Source of the DNA: JAJZMA01 sp021850405
GTDB taxonomy: Bacteria; Chloroflexota; Dormibacteria; Aeolococcales; Aeolococcaceae
Length of the DNA: 28,264 nucleotides
NCBI GenBank assembly: GCA_027365835.1
Contig: DAHXLU010000117.1
Location: forward strand, 1-28,264
Direction of reading: 5' to 3'
Of this stretch, positions 23,634 to 28,264 are shown piece by piece; position 1 is the stretch's first letter, and every line of letters begins with the position of its first letter. The notes beneath the pieces are model-generated. The model saw only the letters and a list, made by a program, of their open reading frames with translations, did no database searches and was not told the DNA's origin. Position numbers and translations under genes: made by a program.

Positions 23634-24536
23634 TTAGTCGTTCTGGTCAGTGTCGAACTGCTCTTGTGGGACGTACCTCTTCTGGGCCCGGTAGCTTGTG
23701 TTAAGCAGCAGCTCTCCTATCGTGGCTCCACTCTGGATGCGGGTGACTGCCACATACAGGATTACGGTGACAAAGGCAGCTGCGAGGTCGATGAATGGCC
23801 CAAAACTCTTTGTCGCCCCGATAACATGATGAATGGCAAGGCCCACTATCTCCTCAAAACTGATGACAATCGCAAGATCCAGCGAGCCGCCCAGCAGCAA
23901 GCGCCAGAATGTCGGAACGCGTGTCAGGGCGTGGCTGCCCCGAAATCCTGCGGGAATATGTCTTATTGCCAGGAACGCTGCACCGGAGAGCAGCAGCAGC
24001 ACCGCTGCATCGGTAGCAAACCGGTCCAGACGGGTCAGCAGATGTGTTGCTGGTATTCCTACGATCGCACCAATTCCGGTGAAAAAGCCTACCCAGATTA
24101 TGGTCGCCGGGATGGCGCCGGTCAGGAACCTCGCGAGTGGCACCTGCGTAGCACCAGCTATGAGTGTCGTATAGATCCGCAGGCCCGGCATAAGTCTTCC
24201 GATAGCGATCCCGAGCGACCCTGTGTTGGCTACACGCTGCGATGCCTTGCCGACGACTCTCTCTGCCCGCAGTTTTTTGGCAATCCGGCGCAGGCCCTTC
24301 GGGCCCAGGAGGCGACACCAGCTGAATCCGATGAGCATCCCGGTGATCGAGCCAAGGAGCACTGCGGGAAAGAGGACAAATGGGCTTACCGCCCCAGTTG
24401 CAACCAGGAATCCCCCCGCCACCAGCACCAGATCGCCAGGGGCAAACGGTAGCGGCACTCCGGTTTCTTCGACAAGGATCAGGCCCACTACAAGGATCGT
24501 GGCAGCAGTTCCGTTGAGCCCGGCAAAGAGATTCAT
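23634..24536 (-). CDS. DedA family membrane protein with an RDD-like C-terminal extension
   Basis: A 300-residue membrane protein. Residues 1-200 are DedA: VEETGVPLPFAPGDLVL (22-38) and the second signature GSLGIAIGRLMPGLRIYTTLIAG (106-128). Members act as undecaprenyl-phosphate or lipid scramblases/flippases. Residues 210-283 look like a divergent RDD module: WRLLLGGSLDLAI opening a membrane pair, then YVAVTRIQSGATIGELLLNTSYR, matching the G.T.GE.L element. Such a fusion is uncommon. The C-terminal tail is charged and cytosolic. GGAGA 11 bases before ATG 24536 is a possible ribosome site. The gene starts 74 bases after the potassium transporter stop, so both may share a transcript. Confidence 0.83.
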   Translation of the reverse strand: MNLFAGLNGTAATILVVGLILVEETGVPLPFAPGDLVLVAGGFLVATGAVSPFVLFPAVLLGSITGMLIGFSWCRLLGPKGLRRIAKKLRAERVVGKASQRVANTGSLGIAIGRLMPGLRIYTTLIAGATQVPLARFLTGAIPATIIWVGFFTGIGAIVGIPATHLLTRLDRFATDAAVLLLLSGAAFLAIRHIPAGFRGSHALTRVPTFWRLLLGGSLDLAIVISFEEIVGLAIHHVIGATKSFGPFIDLAAAFVTVILYVAVTRIQSGATIGELLLNTSYRAQKRYVPQEQFDTDQND

Positions 24537-24610
24537 TTTATTGACAGTCTCCGGTCTCTGGGCAGGAAAGGTTTGAGATGCAGGTCAGTCAAGTTAGCCC
24601 AGGTTCCCGT

Positions 24611-26425
24611 TTATTCCTTTATCCGTAGCGATAGTCGTCCGACCACGACAGTAGTCTGTTCCCGGAGTGCTGCCTCCAGCACAATCCCCATCTGGTTATG
24701 CAGGAGCCGGTGCCAGCGGCGCCTGGGCTGAATTTCCGGGATCAGGACAAGTATGCGTCGATGCTGCACTTTGTCGATTTCGTTAATGAAGCGCAGCGTG
24801 GGTCTTATTATAGAGTGGTACTGGGAGCGGACTATGGCTAGCCGCACCCCTGGCTTCCATTCATCCCATAGCGCCTGCAGTTTTTCCGCAGACGCATCAT
24901 CAAACTGGACCGAGAGCGCTATGACATCATCTCCGAGCGAGATCGCATCGCTCAGCGCTTCGGCAGTGAGCTTTGAGACACTGTTTACCATCACAATGAC
25001 AAGTGTCCTGGTCCGCTCCAGGGGTGGAGGGATGGTATCGAGGGCGAGCTGGTCACCGACGACCCGGTAGTAGCGGTTGATCCGGCTAAAGAGGAGCATT
25101 AGTGCGGGGATGGCTACCGCTACGATCCATGCCCCTTCCACAAACTTGGTGAGCAGGAAAACCATCGTTGCGGTGAAAGAGGTAGCGGCTCCAAGGCCAT
25201 TCAGCAGTGCCTTGCCCTGCCACCTCCTAGGTCGCTCCCTGGCCCAGTGCCGTATCAGGCCCGACTGGGCGAGCGTAAAGCCAGTAAAGACCCCGATTGC
25301 AAAGAGCGGGATGAGGGCATAGGTGTTGGCATCCACTGCTACCAGCAGTGCTCCAGCGAGGAGAGCTGTTGCCACAATTCCGAAGCTGAACACCAGCCGG
25401 TCGCCTCGGACACCGAAGAGATGGGGCATCCGGTGGTCCCTGGCTAGCAGGCTCAGCAGGACTGGCAGTCCTCCAAAGGAGGTGTTGGCGGCGAGGGCGA
25501 GTACGATCGTTACGTCGATCGAAAGCAGATAGTAGAACCAGCTACGGCCGACTGCTATCGTCGTCACCTCGCTCAGGATTGTCTGGTTGGCGCCAATCTG
25601 CAGCTGATAGCGGGAAGCAATCACCGAAAGACCAAGAAGCATGAGCCCGAGGATTATCCCAAGCATAGCCTCGGTCCGCTTGGCCCGTTTAACTCTTGGT
25701 TCCTTGAAGAGTGGAACCCCGTTGGCTATCGCTTCCACTCCGGTAAGTGCACTGCAACCGGAAGAGAATGCCTTTAGCACCAGAAAGATGGACAGCGCCT
25801 CCAGGGGTCGTTGCAGTGGGGGATAGTGGAAACTGTGGACCGCAGCAGGGTCACCGGGATGGATCAGGGTGATTGCGATTATGAGCAGGATGCCCAGGAT
25901 AAAGACTCCGGCTGGGAGGCTAAACGCCATTGCTGCTTCACCAACGCCGCGCAGGTTCAGGATAGCTATTAGGGCCAGAATGGCAAGGCAGATGGGCACC
26001 GCAGCTGGGCCGAGCGATGGGAAGGCCGCAATGAGGGCGTCCACTCCGGCTGCGATGGAGACTGCTACCGTAAGGACGTAGTCCACAACGAGGGACGCCG
26101 CTGCCAGCATGGTGGCCCTCTCCCCAAGATATTTGCTCGCAACCGCATAGGCACCCCCTCCGTTGGGGAATGCCTCGATAACCTGACGGTAGGAGAGCAC
26201 GAGCAGGAACAGCAGGACAACGATCGCTACCATTACCGGCTGCACGAGCCCAAGCCCTGCTACTCCCGCTGCCAGCAGTACAGTGATGGCTGCCTGTGGG
26301 CCGTATGCCACAGACGTGAGTGCATCCAGGGACAAAGCCGCCAGTCCAAGTGGCGCCGATATCTCCTCCTGAACTGCATCCCGTGAGCGCAGGGGGCGGC
26401 CTACAAGCTTCTGCCATCCTGTCAT
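24611..26425 (-). CDS. kimA: KimA-family potassium importer (APC superfamily)
   Basis: A 604-residue transporter with 12 hydrophobic segments and a cytosolic domain of about 130 residues at the C-terminus. It closely follows B. subtilis KimA as I remember it: LSLDALTSVAYG, LSYRQVIEAFPNGGGAYAVA, VVDYVLTVAVSIAAGVDALIAAFP, LKAFSSGCSALTGVEAIANGVPLF, and RRRWHRLLHNQ near the end. KimA imports K+ with protons and in Firmicutes is controlled by c-di-AMP. ATG 26425 begins MTGWQKLVGRPLRS, like the family. An AAGGAG lies 16 bases upstream, which is far for a ribosome site. Similar APC proteins are often annotated as amino-acid permeases, but the cytosolic domain argues for KimA. Confidence 0.87.
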   Translation of the reverse strand: MTGWQKLVGRPLRSRDAVQEEISAPLGLAALSLDALTSVAYGPQAAITVLLAAGVAGLGLVQPVMVAIVVLLFLLVLSYRQVIEAFPNGGGAYAVASKYLGERATMLAAASLVVDYVLTVAVSIAAGVDALIAAFPSLGPAAVPICLAILALIAILNLRGVGEAAMAFSLPAGVFILGILLIIAITLIHPGDPAAVHSFHYPPLQRPLEALSIFLVLKAFSSGCSALTGVEAIANGVPLFKEPRVKRAKRTEAMLGIILGLMLLGLSVIASRYQLQIGANQTILSEVTTIAVGRSWFYYLLSIDVTIVLALAANTSFGGLPVLLSLLARDHRMPHLFGVRGDRLVFSFGIVATALLAGALLVAVDANTYALIPLFAIGVFTGFTLAQSGLIRHWARERPRRWQGKALLNGLGAATSFTATMVFLLTKFVEGAWIVAVAIPALMLLFSRINRYYRVVGDQLALDTIPPPLERTRTLVIVMVNSVSKLTAEALSDAISLGDDVIALSVQFDDASAEKLQALWDEWKPGVRLAIVRSQYHSIIRPTLRFINEIDKVQHRRILVLIPEIQPRRRWHRLLHNQMGIVLEAALREQTTVVVGRLSLRIKE

Positions 26426-26949
26426 CGTGTGATCGTTTTATCTCCTTGCAGCGGTGCTGCTGTTGTTGGCAGTCTGGCTGCGTACCCTCGCGCCAGGCGT
26501 ACCAGTAAAGGGCCTTTGAGATTGCCTGCGCCAGGGCAGTTCTGCTGGTTGCGGACCAGTGCAGCAGGAGCTGGAGAGGGCAGTGCCGCACCCGGCACCA
26601 TAGGAGCATAAGCAAAAGGGCGTTCCGCTGGTCGGGATGGCCATACCACGTGTCACGCACCTTCCAGGTGGCCGGTATGAATAGCAGATGAACAGGGTGC
26701 TTCCTGATGCGTTGCCTGGTAATTTCCTGGGGTCGGGTGTGCATTGCCGTCCGGGCATAGCCGGGCCCCAGGTGGCGGATCATTTCCCTGGCATCCCAGG
26801 GGGGGCTCCCGGGGGCGACAGGGTTGTCTGAACATTTCAAAGCCAGAGGGAAAAGGCTTCGGTGGAGCAAATGACATGGATTGGGGTAGTAACTGCGAGG
26901 CGGTCTGCACTTCACACGGAGGCTGGTAGCCTCCGGAATTGGCAGCCTT
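26426..26949. other. Long non-coding leader of the potassium transporter gene
   Basis: These 524 bases between the GNAT toxin stop and the transporter start, both on the minus strand, contain no believable gene. The length would suit a leader RNA. I looked for the c-di-AMP (ydaO) riboswitch landmarks and did not find the GGGGTGAATC-type block. The far end holds the hairpin at 26917-26935. Confidence 0.5.
26917..26935 (-). terminator. Stable hairpin after the toxin gene, without a U-tract
   Basis: CGGAGGCT and AGCCTCCG form a perfect eight-pair stem around a three-base loop, starting 15 bases after the GNAT stop codon. No T-run follows on the minus strand, so it may stabilise the transcript end or work with Rho rather than terminate alone. 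Confidence 0.35.
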
Positions 26950-27513
26950 TCAGGGGATTCTGGTTTCCGGGGCGTTCAGGGGAGAACTGAGTGCAGCCAT
27001 GGTTTGCTGCATCTCGCCTGTCAGGAGAAAGAGATCCAGATTGTCGGGGTCGTCCTGGTCGACTTGATGGAATCCAAGGTGTACCCAGAACGCAAGGGAG
27101 TCCTGGTTTAGTGCGTTTACAACGACAGCTCTACAGGCAGCCTGTGCGTTCAGTCCGACTGCGAGAGCAAGAACGTGTTTGACCAGTGCGGTCCCTATCC
27201 CCTGACCGGCATACTTGCTGTCAACTGCCAGCCTGCCAAGCAACAGGGCAGGGATAATTCCCGGGGTTCCCTTGCCCATTATGCTGGGCGCCGCAGAGGC
27301 ATCGATACCTGTCATAGACAGTGTGAGGTAGCCGGCAATTGTAAAGTCGTCGTCGGCAATAACCCACGTAGCAGTGATGTTGCGACGCCGATTCTGGGTC
27401 GCGTAGTGTTGGAGCCATTCGTCCATAATCTGCTCTCCCGAGCTGAAATCGGAGCAGCTGTGGCGGCTGCGATCCAGTGGCTCTGGCCGGTGGAATCGCA
27501 GTGGCTTACTCAA
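26950..27513 (-). CDS. GNAT acetyltransferase toxin of a DUF1778/GNAT (TacT-type) pair
   Basis: A 187-residue GNAT protein. Toxins of this class acetylate the amino group of charged tRNAs and stop translation. The N-terminus reads RFHRPEPLDRSRHSCSDFSSGEQIMDEWLQHYATQN, matching the usual start in which EPL and a DxWL motif precede the fold. The acetyl-CoA loop is KYAGQGIGTA (100-109). The motif near residue 141 reads AFWVHLGF, where known toxins have AFY..LGF, so the position of the catalytic Tyr holds Trp. The start is TTG 27513, which overlaps the antitoxin stop by 8 bases and gives the full N-terminus; the ATG at MDEWL would remove part of the fold. The preceding DUF1778 gene confirms the pair. 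Confidence 0.85.
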   Translation of the reverse strand: MSKPLRFHRPEPLDRSRHSCSDFSSGEQIMDEWLQHYATQNRRRNITATWVIADDDFTIAGYLTLSMTGIDASAAPSIMGKGTPGIIPALLLGRLAVDSKYAGQGIGTALVKHVLALAVGLNAQAACRAVVVNALNQDSLAFWVHLGFHQVDQDDPDNLDLFLLTGEMQQTMAALSSPLNAPETRIP

Positions 27514-27781
27514 GCCATTGAAACGTTTGTGGGCTACCCAGTGCCTCCGCGAGCCGCGCATTCACAGCAGATGGTTGCGAGAGGGCATCGGCAAACGTTT
27601 GTGCTGCCTTCGGGGAAAGTGCTATCCGGTCCCGTTCGGTGAGTATCTCCACAGCCCTGGCCTGGGCCGCCTGCGACACCAGATCTGACAAGGTGGTGTG
27701 GCTGGCCGCCACCGCCTCCCGAAGCAGCCGCTTTACTTCCGGCTGGATGCGAAGCTGGATTCGGTCGTTCTTGGCTTCCAT
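27506..27781 (-). CDS. DUF1778 ribbon-helix-helix antitoxin (TacA-type)
   Basis: A 91-residue antitoxin. Residues 1-45 form the ribbon-helix-helix DNA-binding part (KNDRIQLRIQPEVKRLLREAV, then TTLSDLVSQAAQARA). The C-terminal tail 50-91 (RDRIALSPKAAQTFADALSQP) is the toxin-neutralising part. Such antitoxins bind the operon promoter as dimers and mask the GNAT active site. ATG 27781 is chosen since the family starts at MEAKNDRIQLR; the longer frame upstream runs through the operator. The overlap with the toxin gene is 8 bases, keeping antitoxin first in the operon. Confidence 0.9.
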   Translation of the reverse strand: MEAKNDRIQLRIQPEVKRLLREAVAASHTTLSDLVSQAAQARAVEILTERDRIALSPKAAQTFADALSQPSAVNARLAEALGSPQTFQWLE

Positions 27782-27786
27782 CGTAA

Positions 27787-27822
27787 TGTACTCACAATAG
27801 CAGTACACCAGGGTAGCGTCCA
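27787..27822 (-). promoter_or_regulatory. Promoter and operator of the toxin-antitoxin operon
   Basis: On the minus strand an extended -10 TGC-TATTGT (27794-27802) lies 17 bases from a TGGACG (27817-27822) that resembles a -35. The -10 sits inside a perfect inverted repeat, TGTACT-N9-AGTACA (27787-27807), the expected binding form for a ribbon-helix-helix antitoxin. The predicted start of RNA is about 7 bases before the ATG, with no ribosome site, so the mRNA would be nearly leaderless. Confidence 0.55.
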
Positions 27823-28077
27823 GGGTCTCCGCTGGAGCTGCAGGATTCGGCAATCGCGGTCATTGCCCAATGAGGAAGGGATGCTGTCGAAGGGAAGGCG
27901 CTGGTAAGCCTCAGTGAAGCGGCAGGGAAAGCGTGGATCCGGCAGGAGCACCCCGAGGCGGCAGGGGTCCCTGGGGTTAGGCACCGGAAGCTGTCGGAAC
28001 GGCGGCTGAAGATATCGGGGCCCACTTCCGCACTGGACCGGGGTGGGAGTGTGCCAGGCCAGCGATCCTGGACGGTT

Positions 28078-28086
28078 TGCTACAAT
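28078..28086 (+). promoter_or_regulatory. Extended -10 promoter element TGC-TACAAT
   Basis: An extended -10 (TGC TACAAT) about 100 bases before the last start codon. No good -35 stands at the usual distance, which is tolerated for extended -10 promoters. Confidence 0.4.
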
Positions 28087-28088
28087 CG

Positions 28089-28120
28089 CCTCCTGGCTTG
28101 CGGCTTTTTGCCGGGGGAGG
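28089..28120 (+). promoter_or_regulatory. Hairpin in the 5' leader of the last gene
   Basis: CCTCC (28089-28093) pairs with GGAGG (28116-28120), and inside it CGGC (28101-28104) pairs with GCCG (28110-28113). It would form at the very 5' end of the transcript from the nearby promoter. It sequesters a GGAGG, but the functional ribosome site lies further down. Confidence 0.4.
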
Positions 28121-28185
28121 TTGCTTTGAAGGTACCCCCGAAACCGAGACACTCTTGAATGTCCTTAAGGACCAGGAGGAGTCAC

Positions 28186-28264
28186 ATGAAGGGTAGTAGT
28201 CAGGGAATGGGAGCGGGCGGGAGGAAAAGGGTGGACAATGTGGTCCATCTACCTAAGAAGCGGC
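28186..28264 (+). CDS. Unidentified protein, first 26 codons (3' end outside window)
   Basis: ATG 28186 follows a strong ribosome site, AGGAGGAG ending 5 bases before it. The visible product starts MKGSSQGMGAGGRKRVDNVV and continues HLPKKR; it is basic and Gly/Ser-rich, with no signal peptide. Too little is visible to assign a family. Confidence 0.65.
   Translation, partial: MKGSSQGMGAGGRKRVDNVVHLPKKR

Larger units (their letters stand above)
27823..28185. other. Intergenic region upstream of the last gene
   Basis: The region between the divergent toxin-antitoxin operon and the last plus-strand gene carries no convincing coding frame. The part from 27823 to 28070 shows nothing I can name. 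The right part has the promoter and hairpin listed next. Confidence 0.5.

Noticed and set aside
26426..26949. c-di-AMP (ydaO-type) riboswitch upstream of kimA
   Set aside because: A CACCCGAC followed by a purine-rich stretch and AGGC recalls part of the motif, but the central GGGGTGAATC-type block and a matching closing stem were not found by eye.

Overview
The window is a 28 kb chromosomal segment from a G+C-rich bacterium, estimated by eye at roughly 58-60% G+C. Gene content (DUF4916 Nudix-like protein, DUF4349 lipoprotein, Ppx/GppA phosphatase, deoC with paired aldehyde dehydrogenases, TTG and GTG starts) fits an actinobacterial lineage or a deep Chloroflexota/Dormibacterota-like one. The sequence alone does not settle which. 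No rRNA, tRNA, CRISPR array or intact insertion sequence was seen.

Left end (1-2.5 kb, plus strand): the 3' end of an Rhs/YD-repeat polymorphic toxin with its core, a C-terminal variable domain of about 167 residues and, overlapping it, a candidate immunity gene. That gene encodes a tandem duplication of a domain of about 120 residues. Next (2.8-9.7 kb, minus strand) is a tightly overlapping six-gene operon, hyfB-hyfC-hyfE-hyfF-hyfG-hyfI, for a group 4 [NiFe]-hydrogenase/complex I-like membrane complex. No ferredoxin-type subunit (HyfA/HyfH) and no HyfD is encoded here. The large subunit keeps four cysteine ligands but ends exactly at the CxxCxDR motif, as if already mature.

Middle (10.2-14.8 kb, minus strand): a DUF4349 lipoprotein, a DUF4916 degenerate Nudix protein, a Ppx/GppA phosphatase and a uridine phosphorylase. 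Divergent from the last gene is a plus-strand operon (15.07-18.35 kb): deoxyribose-phosphate aldolase, a full aldehyde dehydrogenase and a second, half-length aldehyde dehydrogenase-like protein without the catalytic cysteine domain. A small hairpin terminator follows. Together with udp this reads as nucleoside/deoxyribose salvage: uridine phosphorylase releases the pentose-1-phosphate, DeoC yields acetaldehyde plus glyceraldehyde-3-phosphate, and the dehydrogenase handles the aldehyde. A phosphopentomutase would be needed and is not in the window.

Right part (18.6-28.2 kb, mostly minus strand): an unrecognised protein whose C-terminal half carries an R-S-E pattern like ADP-ribosyltransferases, preceded by a nine-codon leader ORF with its own ribosome binding site. 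Then comes a four-gene operon read from 23.5 kb down to 19.9 kb: PIG-L deacetylase, small membrane protein, S9 prolyl oligopeptidase-like peptidase, Nudix hydrolase, all joined by 4-base overlaps. Beyond it are a DedA protein with an RDD-like C-terminal extension and a KimA-family potassium transporter. A DUF1778/GNAT (TacA/TacT-type) toxin-antitoxin pair follows, with a clear operator-promoter just before its start. The window ends in the first 26 codons of an unidentified plus-strand gene.

The strongest candidates for something undescribed are the Rhs toxin with its duplicated immunity protein, the ADP-ribosyltransferase-like protein with its leader ORF, and the half-length aldehyde dehydrogenase partner.
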